The position numbers and the translations under genes were made by a program. The notes under the pieces are model-generated. The model saw only the letters and a program-made list of their open reading frames with translations. It made no database searches and was not told where the DNA came from. Positions 1 through 10,635 of a DNA stretch of 64,000 nt are shown piece after piece. Where the stretch lies: positions 62,001-126,000 of the forward strand of contig JOBE01000015.1 in assembly GCA_000717735.1 (NCBI GenBank), in the 5' to 3' direction. Numbering within the stretch: position 1 is the stretch's first letter; every line of letters begins with the position of its first letter. This DNA is from Streptomyces griseoluteus. Lineage in GTDB: Bacteria > Actinomycetota > Actinomycetes > Streptomycetales > Streptomycetaceae.

Positions 1-56
1 TGGCAGCACTGAGGCTTTTGGTGCCTTATGTCCGGGTTCGAGTCCTGGCGGGGGAG
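1..56 (+). tRNA. tRNA-Gln (anticodon TTG), 3' part only
   Basis: The window opens inside a tRNA gene. The anticodon stem pairs 11-15 with 23-27 around a seven-base loop with TTG at 18-20, which reads CAA glutamine codons. The T arm pairs 32-36 with 44-48 around the canonical TTCGAGT loop, and 49-55 is the 3' acceptor strand with discriminator G at 56. The 5' acceptor strand and most of the D arm lie upstream of the window. No CCA is encoded. A tRNA-Gln gene next to glmU is the usual Streptomyces arrangement. Confidence 0.9.
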
Positions 57-165
57 CTTCTTCACTCGGGTCCTGCCCTCACGGGTCAGGACCCGCACTC
101 ATGTCCGCCGCCCCTCGCCCCGGTATCCTTCGTGCGTCCACCACCCAAAGCCGAAGGGCATTCCC

Positions 166-1614
166 GTGAGCGCCAATCGCCCGGCAGCCGTCGTCGTCCT
201 CGCAGCGGGTGAGGGCACCCGCATGAAGTCGAAGACCCCCAAGGTCCTGCACGAGATCGCCGGGCGGTCCCTCGTCGGGCACGTCGTCTCGGCCGCCCGC
301 GAGCTGGAGCCCGAGCACCTCGTCGTGGTCGTCGGGCACGCCCGTGAGCAGGTGAAGGGTCACCTGGAGGAGCACTACGCCGGGACCCGTACCGCCGTCC
401 AGGAAGAGCAGAACGGCACCGGGCACGCCGTGCGGATGGCCCTCGAAGAGCTGGGGAAGGCGCCCGACGGGACCGTCGTCGTCGTCTGCGGCGACACCCC
501 GCTGCTGTCCGGCGAGACCCTGCGGGCGCTCGCCGACACCCACGCCGCCGACGGCAACGCCGTCACCGTGCTGAGCGCCGAGGTGCCGGACTCCACCGGC
601 TACGGGCGGATCGTGCGGGACGCCGCCACCGGCGCCGTCACCGAGATCGTCGAGCACAAGGACGCCTCCGCCGAGCAGCTCGCCATCCGTGAGATCAACT
701 CCGGCGTGTTCGCGTTCGACGGGCAGCTGCTCGCCGACGCGCTCGGCAAGGTGCGGACGGACAACAGCCAGGGCGAGGAGTACCTCACCGACGTGCTGTC
801 GATCCTGCGCGAGGCCGGTCACCGGGTGGGCGCCTCCATCGCCGGCGACCACCGCGAGATCCTCGGCATCAACAACCGGGTGCAGCTCGCCGAGGCCCGC
901 GCCCTGCTGAACCAGCGGCTGGTCGAGCGGGCCATGCTGGCCGGCGTGACCGTCGTCGACCCGTCCTCCACCTTCGTGGACGTGACGGTGACGTTCGAGG
1001 CGGACGCCGTGATCCACCCGGGTACGCAGCTGCTCGGCGCCACGCACATCGCCGAGGACGCCGAGGTCGGCCCGAACACGCGGCTCAAGGACTGCACCGT
1101 CGGCAAGGGCGCCCGGGTGGACAACACGGTCGCCGACTCCGCCGTGATCGGCGAGAGCGCCTCCGTGGGCCCGTTCGCGTACCTGCGTCCGGGGACGAAC
1201 CTCGGCAAGAAGGCCAAGGCCGGTACGTACGTCGAGATGAAGAACGCGAAGGTCGGCGAGGGCACCAAGGTCCCCCACCTGTCGTACGTGGGCGACGCGA
1301 CGATCGGCGAGTACACGAACATCGGCGCGGCGAGCGTCTTCGTGAACTACGACGGCGAGGCGAAGCACCACACCACGATCGGCTCACACTGCCGTACCGG
1401 CTCCGACAACATGTTTGTGGCTCCCATCACGATCGGGGACGGCGCGTACACCGCCGCGGGGTCCGTGATCACGAAGGACGTGCCGGCGGGTTCGCTCGCC
1501 GTCGCCCGGGGCCAGCAGCGGAATATCGAGGGTTGGGTGGCCCGGAAGCGGCCCGGCAGTGCTGCCGCGCAGGCCGCTCAGGCAGCGTCCGAGGACTCCG
1601 CCGGCGAAAGCTGA
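166..1614 (+). CDS. glmU: Bifunctional GlcNAc-1-phosphate uridyltransferase / glucosamine-1-phosphate acetyltransferase
   Basis: Makes UDP-GlcNAc for peptidoglycan by acetylating GlcN-1-P and then transferring UMP from UTP; cytoplasmic. The 482-residue product has the N-terminal nucleotidyltransferase signature LAAGEGTRMKS (residues 12-22), a Rossmann-like domain to about residue 230, then many hexapeptide repeats of a left-handed beta helix (acetyltransferase). The GTG at 166 is chosen because AAGGGC precedes it and the length matches the family; the frame stays open back to 28 but that extension overlaps the tRNA. prs follows 121 bp downstream on the same strand, the usual glmU-prs pair. 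Confidence 0.97.
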   Translation: MSANRPAAVVVLAAGEGTRMKSKTPKVLHEIAGRSLVGHVVSAARELEPEHLVVVVGHAREQVKGHLEEHYAGTRTAVQEEQNGTGHAVRMALEELGKAPDGTVVVVCGDTPLLSGETLRALADTHAADGNAVTVLSAEVPDSTGYGRIVRDAATGAVTEIVEHKDASAEQLAIREINSGVFAFDGQLLADALGKVRTDNSQGEEYLTDVLSILREAGHRVGASIAGDHREILGINNRVQLAEARALLNQRLVERAMLAGVTVVDPSSTFVDVTVTFEADAVIHPGTQLLGATHIAEDAEVGPNTRLKDCTVGKGARVDNTVADSAVIGESASVGPFAYLRPGTNLGKKAKAGTYVEMKNAKVGEGTKVPHLSYVGDATIGEYTNIGAASVFVNYDGEAKHHTTIGSHCRTGSDNMFVAPITIGDGAYTAAGSVITKDVPAGSLAVARGQQRNIEGWVARKRPGSAAAQAAQAASEDSAGES

Positions 1615-1735
1615 CCGGAAACAGGTGCGTCGAACTCGGCGTACCGTGATACGTGCACACAAATTCGGCTGGCTCGCACACGCGCACGACAGCTCGTGGT
1701 TGGCGACCAGACAACACGTCTGAGGAGACAGTGCT

Positions 1736-2710
1736 GTGACCGGGATCAAGACGACCGGCGAGAAGAAGCTGATGCTCTTCTCCGGCCGCGCCCACCCCGA
1801 GCTGGCCGAGGAGGTCGCGCACCAGCTGGGTGTCGGCCTCGTTCCGACCAAGGCGTTCGACTTCGCCAACGGTGAGATCTACGTCCGCTTCCAGGAGTCG
1901 GCCCGTGGCGCGGACTGCTTCCTGATCCAGAGCCACACGGCTCCGATCAACAAGTGGATCATGGAGCAGCTCATCATGGTCGACGCTCTGAAGCGGGCTT
2001 CCGCTCGGAGCATCACCGTGATCGTCCCGTCGTACGGCTACGCCCGTCAGGACAAGAAGCACCGCGGCCGTGAGCCGATCTCGGCGCGTCTGGTGGCGGA
2101 CCTGCTGAAGACGGCGGGTGCGGACCGCATCCTCACCGTCGACCTGCACACGGACCAGATCCAGGGCTTCTTCGACGGCCCGGTGGACCACCTGTCGGCG
2201 CTGCCGGTGCTCGCGGACTACGTGGGTGCGAAGGTCGACCGCTCCAAGCTGACGATCGTCTCCCCGGACGCGGGCCGCGTGCGGGTCGCCGACCGCTGGT
2301 GCGACCGTCTGGACGCGCCGCTCGCGATCGTGCACAAGCGTCGCGACAAGGACGTCGCCAACCAGGTCACCGTGCACGAGGTCGTCGGTGACGTGAAGGG
2401 CCGCGTCTGCGTCCTGGTGGACGACATGGTCGACACCGGCGGCACGATCTGCGCCGCCGCGGACGCCCTGTTCGCGCACGGTGCGGAGGACGTCATCGTG
2501 ACGGCGACGCACGGCATCCTCTCGGGGCCGGCCGCCGATCGCCTGAAGAACTCGAAGGTGAGCGAGTTCGTGTTCACGGACACGCTGCCGGTGCCGGGTG
2601 CGCTCGAACTGGACAAGATCACGGTGCTGTCGATCGCGCCGACGATCGCGCGCGCGGTGCGTGAGGTGTTCGAGGACGGTTCGGTGACGAGCCTCTTCGA
2701 GGAGCACTGA
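1736..2710 (+). CDS. prs: Ribose-phosphate pyrophosphokinase (PRPP synthetase)
   Basis: Converts ribose 5-phosphate and ATP to PRPP for nucleotide, histidine and tryptophan synthesis; cytoplasmic. The 324-residue protein begins at a GTG preceded by GAGGAG. It shows the Prs metal/ATP region DLHTDQIQGFF (about residues 138-148), and the PRPP-binding loop VDDMVDTGGTI near residue 229. Length and motifs fit the class I enzyme. It lies between glmU and rplY and ends in a strong hairpin at 2731-2763. Confidence 0.97.
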   Translation: MTGIKTTGEKKLMLFSGRAHPELAEEVAHQLGVGLVPTKAFDFANGEIYVRFQESARGADCFLIQSHTAPINKWIMEQLIMVDALKRASARSITVIVPSYGYARQDKKHRGREPISARLVADLLKTAGADRILTVDLHTDQIQGFFDGPVDHLSALPVLADYVGAKVDRSKLTIVSPDAGRVRVADRWCDRLDAPLAIVHKRRDKDVANQVTVHEVVGDVKGRVCVLVDDMVDTGGTICAAADALFAHGAEDVIVTATHGILSGPAADRLKNSKVSEFVFTDTLPVPGALELDKITVLSIAPTIARAVREVFEDGSVTSLFEEH

Positions 2711-2730
2711 GTCTCCGAGTACGTGACCGT

Positions 2731-2763
2731 GAGGGCCGTTCCCCGTTCGGGGGAGCGGCCCTC
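2731..2763 (+). terminator. Intrinsic terminator after prs
   Basis: Inverted repeat with arms GAGGGCCG(T/C)TCCCC and its complement around a GTTC loop, starting 20 bp after the prs stop. It is a typical GC-rich Streptomyces terminator with little U tract. It separates prs from the rplY promoter. Confidence 0.75.
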
Positions 2764-2795
2764 CGTCGTGTGCTCCGGGCGGCCCGGTGATCGAA

Positions 2796-2825
2796 TTGGG
2801 TGGTAGGGCGGATGGCCGGTAGACT
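2796..2825 (+). promoter_or_regulatory. Probable rplY promoter
   Basis: TTGGGT at 2796-2801 and TAGACT at 2820-2825, spaced 18 bp, fit the vegetative sigma factor (HrdB) consensus. Transcription would start near 2832, leaving an untranslated leader of about 140 nt before the rplY ATG at 2973. Read by eye; the start site is not mapped. Confidence 0.55.
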
Positions 2826-2972
2826 GCCGTAGTTGCTCGGCGAGGGAGGCCGTACCCGTACGTCTGTACAGGGTCACGGCGGTCCGTTATCGACGCGCTC
2901 TTCGTAGCAGGCCATCGCCAGTCGTGGCCGGGTGACCCAGATTTTTCGTCACCTTTCCACGAGGAGCGCACC

Positions 2973-3557
2973 ATGTCCGAGATCAAGCTCGCCGCTGCCG
3001 TCCGTACCGAGTTCGGCAAGGGCGCCGCCCGCGCCATCCGCCGTGACGGCCAGGTTCCCGCGGTCGTCTACGGCCACGGTGCCGAGCCGGCGCACATCAC
3101 CCTCCCCGCCCACGACCTGGCCCTGGCCCTTCGTACGCCGAACGTCCTGCTCGCCCTGGACGTCGACGGCAAGAACGAGCTGGCGATCCCGAAGGCCGTC
3201 CAGCGTGACGCCATCAAGGGCTTCCTGGTCCACGTCGACCTGCTCCTCGTGCGTCGTGGCGAGAAGGTCACCGTCGAGGTCGTCGTCGAGACCGAGGGCG
3301 ACCTGGCCCCGGGCAGCTTCCTCGTCGAGAACGTGCTGAACACGCTCTCCGTCGAGACCGAGGCCACGCACATCCCGACCTCCGTCACCGTCTCCATCGA
3401 GGGCCTGGAGGCCGGTAACTCCATCCTCGCCAAGGACGTCGAGCTGCCGGCCGGCACCACCCTGGTGACCGACCCCGACGCCGTCGTCATCCAGATCCTG
3501 TCCGCCCAGGCCGAGGAGCCGGCCGCCGAGGCCGCCACCGAGGGTGCCGAGGCCTGA
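2973..3557 (+). CDS. rplY: 50S ribosomal protein L25/general stress protein Ctc
   Basis: 5S rRNA-binding ribosomal protein of the long L25/Ctc (TL5) form. The 194 residues comprise an N-terminal L25 beta-barrel (to about 95) and a C-terminal TL5 domain, ending in an alanine/glutamate-rich tail. The start follows the motif MSEIKLAAAVRTEFGKGAARAIRRDG typical of the family (given here only in part: KGAARAIRR). GAGGAG lies 7 bp upstream of the ATG. A hairpin at 3580-3613 ends the transcript; pth follows, as in many actinomycetes and firmicutes. Confidence 0.95.
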   Translation: MSEIKLAAAVRTEFGKGAARAIRRDGQVPAVVYGHGAEPAHITLPAHDLALALRTPNVLLALDVDGKNELAIPKAVQRDAIKGFLVHVDLLLVRRGEKVTVEVVVETEGDLAPGSFLVENVLNTLSVETEATHIPTSVTVSIEGLEAGNSILAKDVELPAGTTLVTDPDAVVIQILSAQAEEPAAEAATEGAEA

Positions 3558-3579
3558 GCCGTAGGCTCTGCTTGACGTG

Positions 3580-3613
3580 ACGGGGTGACGGGCCGATCGG
3601 CCCGTCACCCCGT
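3580..3613 (+). terminator. Intrinsic terminator after rplY
   Basis: Perfect 15-bp inverted repeat (ACGGGGTGACGGGCC and complement) around GATC, followed by TTCTCTTG. It lies between rplY and pth, so pth may need its own promoter or readthrough. Confidence 0.8.
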
Positions 3614-3651
3614 TTCTCTTGTACGGACGGATACGAGGAGACCTGACGCAC

Positions 3652-4251
3652 ATGACGGACGACGACCCGAACGCCCCCTGGCTGATCGTCGGTCTCGGCA
3701 ACCCGGGACCGGAGTACGCGGCCAACCGCCACAACATCGGCTTCATGGTGGTGGATCTGCTCGCGGACCGGATGCGGGGCTCGTTCAAGCGGGCGCAGAA
3801 GGCGCAGGCGCAGGTCGTGGAGGGCCGGATGGGGCCTCCGGGGCCTTCGAGCCGCCGGGTGGTCCTCGCGAAGCCGATGTCGTACATGAACCTGTCCGGC
3901 GGACCGGTGACGGCGCTGCGGGACTTCTACAAGGTGCCGACGGCGCGGATCGTGGCGATCCACGACGAGCTGGACATCGACTACGGGGTGCTGCGGCTGA
4001 AGATCGGCGGCGGCGACAACGGGCACAACGGTCTGAAGTCGATGACGAAGTCGATGGGTCCCGAGTACCACCGGGTGCGGTGCGGGATCGGGCGTCCGCC
4101 GGGGCGGATGCAGGTCGCGGACTTCGTCCTGAAGGACTTCTCGTCGGCGGAGCGCAAGGATCTGGACTGGTTCGTGGACCGGGCGGCGGACTCGGTGGAG
4201 TGCCTGGTCGCGGAGGGTCTGGAGCGGGCGCAGTCCGCGTACAACGCGTAG
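3652..4251 (+). CDS. pth: Peptidyl-tRNA hydrolase
   Basis: Releases tRNA from peptidyl-tRNAs dropped by ribosomes; cytoplasmic and usually essential. The 199-residue product carries the family motifs [21 protein letters not shown] (with the catalytic His of RHNIG), [10 protein letters not shown], and HDELD...[12 protein letters not shown]. The ATG at 3652 is preferred over one 33 bp upstream because GAGGAG lies 11 bp before it and it aligns with the usual N terminus. Follows rplY after a terminator. Confidence 0.96.
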   Translation: MTDDDPNAPWLIVGLGNPGPEYAANRHNIGFMVVDLLADRMRGSFKRAQKAQAQVVEGRMGPPGPSSRRVVLAKPMSYMNLSGGPVTALRDFYKVPTARIVAIHDELDIDYGVLRLKIGGGDNGHNGLKSMTKSMGPEYHRVRCGIGRPPGRMQVADFVLKDFSSAERKDLDWFVDRAADSVECLVAEGLERAQSAYNA

Positions 4252-4293
4252 GGCTCGCGGCAGGGAGAACGTACGACTGTACGATCGCGGGTC

Positions 4294-4737
4294 ATGACGC
4301 ACGTCCGTAACGCCGCCATGGCCCTGGTCGCCCTTCTGCTGCTCGTCGCGGGAGCCTGGGCCTCCTGGGACTCGGCCCAGCACGTCCTGCTCGCGAAGGG
4401 GCGGGAGCACGGCACGCTGACGGTGACCGGTTGTACGGAGAAGACGTGCACCGGGCGCTACGACCCGGAGGACGCCGCGTCGACGCGGCGGACGCTGACG
4501 ATCGAGCGGTCGGTGGCGGCGGAGAAGGGCCTGACGATCCCCGTGGTGGTGAAGCCGGGGACGGACGAGGGTGTGCGGACGGGCTGGGGTGGCGGTCTGC
4601 ACGCGTGGCTGCCGCTCGGCGGGGCGCTGTTGCTCGCGGCGCCGCTGGTCGGGGGCGGTCTGCGGTTGCCGCGGACGGCGTGGTCGGCGGCGGGTGCGGG
4701 TGGGGCGCTGCTTGTGGCGGCGTTCCTGGCACTTTGA
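4294..4737 (+). CDS. Small membrane protein, function unknown
   Basis: 147 residues with an N-terminal transmembrane segment (about 9-25), an extracytoplasmic-looking middle containing two cysteines (CTEKTC), and two further hydrophobic segments toward the C terminus (about 107-147). No recognised family. The start ATG has no Shine-Dalgarno sequence, but TACGAT at 4280-4285 sits nine bases upstream like a -10 box, so the mRNA may be leaderless. It follows pth by 42 bp. A short hairpin at 4786-4806 may end it. Confidence 0.7.
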   Translation: MTHVRNAAMALVALLLLVAGAWASWDSAQHVLLAKGREHGTLTVTGCTEKTCTGRYDPEDAASTRRTLTIERSVAAEKGLTIPVVVKPGTDEGVRTGWGGGLHAWLPLGGALLLAAPLVGGGLRLPRTAWSAAGAGGALLVAAFLAL

Positions 4738-4785
4738 CCGGATGGTGCCGGTGGGCGGGGAGTTGTTCCTGACGGTCTGTCTTGT

Positions 4786-4806
4786 TTGCGCCGTAAACCG
4801 GCGCAA
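4786..4806 (+). terminator. Hairpin between the membrane gene and the surface-protein gene
   Basis: TTGCGCCG and CGGCGCAA form an 8-bp stem around TAAAC. It lies 48 bp after the stop of the small membrane gene and about 100 bp before the next start. It may be a weak terminator or an operator. Confidence 0.4.
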
Positions 4807-4905
4807 TCGTTATGGACCTCTGGCTTAAGACCTGCTTAAAGCGACGGATAGGCTGCCCCCGCCACCTCCCACGGCATCCCTCATCCCACAGATGGACGAC
4901 TGCAC

Positions 4906-5697
4906 ATGCGACGCTCCCTCATACCCGCCGCCGCGCTTGTCGCGGCCATGGCAGGCTCTCTGGTTCTGGCCCCGGTCGCCTCGGCGTCGGAGGGCCCGAA
5001 GCCGCTGCCGCTGCACCAGATCGAGGACCTTCCGCTGACCGCCGAGGAGTTCGGCGGCGACGGCGACTGCCCGCCCGTCCCGAGCGACAAGGACGGCTGG
5101 CACTTCGTTCTGCCGGGCAGCGGCAAGGGCGACTCCGCCGTCTTCACCAAGCTGACGGTGGAGTTCGAGCCGGGCGGCACCCAGGTGATCACGACCTTCG
5201 GTCCCCCGAGCGACAAGCACGCCTACGCGATCTCCGAGCCGGGCGCGAAGCTGATCTCGGCCACGGCCGAGGTCGACGGTGTGGTCAGCCAGGGCTGGTT
5301 CAACCTGTCCCACACCTGCGCGGCGGACGTCACCCCCACCCCGACCGGCACGCCGAGCACCACCGCGCCGACGCCGACGGACACCCCGTCGACCGGTACG
5401 CCGACCGGCACCCCGTCCGGAACCCCGTCCGGCACCCCCTCGGTGACGCCGAGCGAGTCCGTGTCGCCGACCGCGAGCCCGAGCGTCTCCGAGACCCCCG
5501 GCGGCACCGCCTCGCCGTCCGCGTCCACCCCCGCGGGTGAGACCGGTGGCACGGGCGGCACCGGTGGCACCGACGGCGACCTGGCCGAGACCGGCTCCAG
5601 CGCCCCCGTCGGCATCCTCGCCGCCGTGGCCGTGGCCCTCGCGGGCGCCGGCGCGTTCCTGGTGACCCGTCGCCGCAAGGCCGGCCAGCAGGGCTGA
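4906..5697 (+). CDS. Sortase-motif (LAXTG) cell-surface protein with Thr/Pro/Ser-rich stalk
   Basis: A 263-residue exported wall protein. Residues 1-28 are a signal peptide ending in ASA; about 30-140 form a small domain with two cysteines; about 142-220 are a low-complexity stalk rich in Thr, Pro, Ser and Gly; LAETG at 226-230 is a class E sortase motif, followed by a hydrophobic helix and an RRRK tail. Sortase would cleave after Thr and attach it to peptidoglycan. The stalk is a plausible substrate for the Pmt O-mannosyltransferase at 34.9 kb (inference). No sortase gene is in the window. A possible -10 (TAGGCT) lies at 4849-4854. Confidence 0.88.
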   Translation: MRRSLIPAAALVAAMAGSLVLAPVASASEGPKPLPLHQIEDLPLTAEEFGGDGDCPPVPSDKDGWHFVLPGSGKGDSAVFTKLTVEFEPGGTQVITTFGPPSDKHAYAISEPGAKLISATAEVDGVVSQGWFNLSHTCAADVTPTPTGTPSTTAPTPTDTPSTGTPTGTPSGTPSGTPSVTPSESVSPTASPSVSETPGGTASPSASTPAGETGGTGGTGGTDGDLAETGSSAPVGILAAVAVALAGAGAFLVTRRRKAGQQG

Positions 5698-5714
5698 CGT
5701 ACCCCGTCATGACG

Positions 5715-5745
5715 GAGCCCCCGCCGGATTCCCCGGCGGGGGCTC
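5715..5745. terminator. Bidirectional terminator between surface protein and ppc
   Basis: 13-bp perfect stem (GAGCCCCCGCCGG and complement) around ATTCC, placed between the convergent ends of the surface-protein gene and ppc. Confidence 0.85.
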
Positions 5746-5766
5746 TGTCGTACGTACGGGCAGGTG

Positions 5767-8496
<2,730 letters not shown>

Positions 8497-8661
8497 AGGT
8501 GCGGCTCCTTGCAGTGTTTGAGCACGTCTGGAGGGGTACTGGAGGCTTGCGGACCGCGCTGTCCGACGCACCCAGGATAGGTGTCCGTCCGGTCGGCGAT
8601 GGCCGTGCCCCTCTCGTGCCCTCTTGCCGCGCGCCCCGGCGCTGCCATACTTACGATGCCG

Positions 8662-8683
8662 TAGGTTACGGAGGCGTAGCCTA
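8662..8683. promoter_or_regulatory. Imperfect palindrome upstream of the desaturase gene
   Basis: TAGGTTACG-GAGG-CGTAGCCTA: 9-bp arms with one mismatch, 82 bp before the desaturase ATG and between the divergent ppc and desaturase genes. A likely operator for the TetR regulator encoded just downstream of the desaturase (inference). Confidence 0.5.
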
Positions 8684-8764
8684 GGCTGCGTTTCGCCCTA
8701 TTTTCTCGCCTTTTTCTCTGGTTTACCCCCCACACACCCTCACCTTCACCCCCAGGGGACACCC

Positions 8765-9748
8765 ATGACCACTAGCCCACAGGTGACCTCGGCACCCGAG
8801 GCGCCGGACGGCGCCGCGGCCCTGCCCTCCGCCACGCTGGGGGGTGACAGCAAGGGGTCGGTCGAGCAGATCACCCTGGGGCTGTTCATCACGGTGCCCT
8901 TCGTGGCCCTGCTCGCGGCGGTGCCGCTGGCCTGGGGCTGGGGGGTGAGCTGGCTGGATCTCGGACTGATGGTGGCGATGTACTACATCGGCTGCCACGG
9001 GATCACCATCGGTTTCCACCGCTACTTCACGCACGGTTCCTTCAAGGCGAAGCGGCCGCTGCGGATCGCGCTCGCGATCATGGGCTCGCTCGCGGTGGAG
9101 GGGCCGCTGGTGCGCTGGGTGGCGGACCACCGCAAGCACCACAAGTTCTCGGACGCGGAGGGCGATCCGCACTCGCCGTGGCGCTTCGGGGAGACGGTCC
9201 CCGCGCTGATGAAGGGCCTGTGGTGGGCGCACATCGGCTGGATGTTCGACGAGGAGCGGACCCCACAGCACAAGTACGCGCCCGACCTGATCAAGGACCC
9301 GGCGCTGCGCGGGATCTCCCGCCACTTCCTCTCCTTCACGATCCTGTCGCTCGCGATCCCGCCGCTGATCGGCGGTCTGGTGACGTGGTCGTGGTGGGGC
9401 GCGTTCACCGCGTTCTTCTGGGGCTCGCTGGTGCGGGTGGCGCTGCTGCACCACGTGACCTGGTCGATCAACTCGATCTGTCACGCGGTGGGCAAGCGTC
9501 CCTTCAAGTCGCGGGACCGTTCGGGCAACGTGTGGTGGCTGGCGGTGCTGTCGTGCGGCGAGTCCTGGCACAACCTGCACCACGCGGACCCGACGTCGGC
9601 GCGGCACGGGGTGCTGCGCGGCCAGGTCGACTCCAGCGCGCGGCTGATCCGCTGGTTCGAGCAGCTGGGCTGGGCGTACGACGTGCGCTGGCCGGCGAAG
9701 GAGCGCATCGAAGCCCGCCGCCAGAGTGCCTCCGCAGACGCGGCATGA
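8765..9748 (+). CDS. Membrane fatty-acid (acyl-CoA) desaturase
   Basis: Introduces a double bond into acyl chains using a di-iron centre; integral membrane. The 327-residue protein shows the three histidine boxes of the stearoyl-CoA Delta9 class: HRYFTH, HRKHH and HNLHH, with paired transmembrane segments before and after box 2. The ATG at 8765 follows a purine run (AGGGGAC). Its stop overlaps the start of a TetR gene in the sequence ATGA, so both are cotranscribed; the pair probably adjusts membrane fluidity. Confidence 0.93.
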   Translation: MTTSPQVTSAPEAPDGAAALPSATLGGDSKGSVEQITLGLFITVPFVALLAAVPLAWGWGVSWLDLGLMVAMYYIGCHGITIGFHRYFTHGSFKAKRPLRIALAIMGSLAVEGPLVRWVADHRKHHKFSDAEGDPHSPWRFGETVPALMKGLWWAHIGWMFDEERTPQHKYAPDLIKDPALRGISRHFLSFTILSLAIPPLIGGLVTWSWWGAFTAFFWGSLVRVALLHHVTWSINSICHAVGKRPFKSRDRSGNVWWLAVLSCGESWHNLHHADPTSARHGVLRGQVDSSARLIRWFEQLGWAYDVRWPAKERIEARRQSASADAA

Positions 9749-10434
9749 TGGAAGACGTGGCGATCGACGGCAGGACCAGCGGGACCGGCAGCAGCGGCGA
9801 GCAGAAGCCCCGGCGCGGGCGCCGGGTGCGGATGACGGGCGCGGAGCGCCGGGAGCAGCTTCTCGACATCGGTCGCACGCTCTTCGCCGAGAAGGGTTTC
9901 GAGGGCACGTCGGTGGAGGAGATCGCGGCGAAGGCCGGGGTGTCCAAGCCGGTGGTGTACGAGCACTTCGGGGGCAAGGAGGGGCTGTACGCGGTCGTGG
10001 TCGACCGGGAGATGCGCCAGCTCCTCGACGGGGTGACGGGCGCGCTGACGGCGGGGCATCCGCGGGAGCTCCTGGAGCAGGCGGCGTTCGCGCTGCTCGA
10101 CTACATCGAGAACTACACGGACGGTTTCCGGATCCTCGTACGGGACTCTCCGGTGGCGCAGTCGACGGGTACGTTCGCGTCGCTGATCAGTGACATCGCC
10201 ACTCAGGTGGAGGACATCCTGGGTCTGGAGTTCAAGACCCGGGGGTTTGATCCGAAGCTGGCTCCGCTGTACGCGCAGGCCCTCGTGGGCAGTGTGGCGC
10301 TGACGGGTCAGTGGTGGCTGGACGTCCGGAAACCGAAGAAGGCCGAGGTCGCGGCGCATCTGGTCAATCTGGCGTGGCACGGGCTCGACGGTCTCGAGCA
10401 GAAGCCCCGGTTGATAGGGCACCGCAAGAACTGA
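9745..10434 (+). CDS. TetR-family regulator, probably of the desaturase operon
   Basis: 229-residue repressor. The N-terminal helix-turn-helix reads GAERREQLLDIGRTLFAEKG..SVEEIAAKAGVSKPVVYEHFGGKEGLY (key part AKAGVSKPVVYEHF), followed by an all-helical ligand domain with ENYTDGFRILVRDSP, a pattern common among lipid-related Streptomyces TetR proteins. Start is ambiguous among ATG 9745, ATG 9748 and GTG 9757; 9745 overlaps the desaturase stop. Translational coupling suggests autoregulation together with the desaturase via the 8662 palindrome. Confidence 0.88.
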   Translation: MMEDVAIDGRTSGTGSSGEQKPRRGRRVRMTGAERREQLLDIGRTLFAEKGFEGTSVEEIAAKAGVSKPVVYEHFGGKEGLYAVVVDREMRQLLDGVTGALTAGHPRELLEQAAFALLDYIENYTDGFRILVRDSPVAQSTGTFASLISDIATQVEDILGLEFKTRGFDPKLAPLYAQALVGSVALTGQWWLDVRKPKKAEVAAHLVNLAWHGLDGLEQKPRLIGHRKN

Positions 10435-10635
10435 CCGGACGGTCGGATTCGCTGTGTAAAGCTCTGGCATAAACCTCTCCGGCGAGTAGAATCCTGTTCA
10501 ACATCCGGGGGGGTGTCCGACCGTCGAACGAGGTCGTCTCCGCGCGCTTTCCGTCGCGCGCTGACGCCGTTCGATGCCTGTACGAACCCCCCTGTTTGGT
10601 TCCGTCGAACCTCTGATTCCCTGGGGGGGATCTTT

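Noticed and set aside
28..165. Upstream extension of the glmU frame
   Set aside because: It overlaps the tRNA-Gln gene and lacks family similarity; the GTG at 166 has a ribosome site and gives the usual length.
4805..4818. 14-mer AATCGTTATGGACC shared with 30027-30040
   Set aside because: Opposite orientation relative to the following genes, and several 14-base matches are expected by chance in a 64-kb window.
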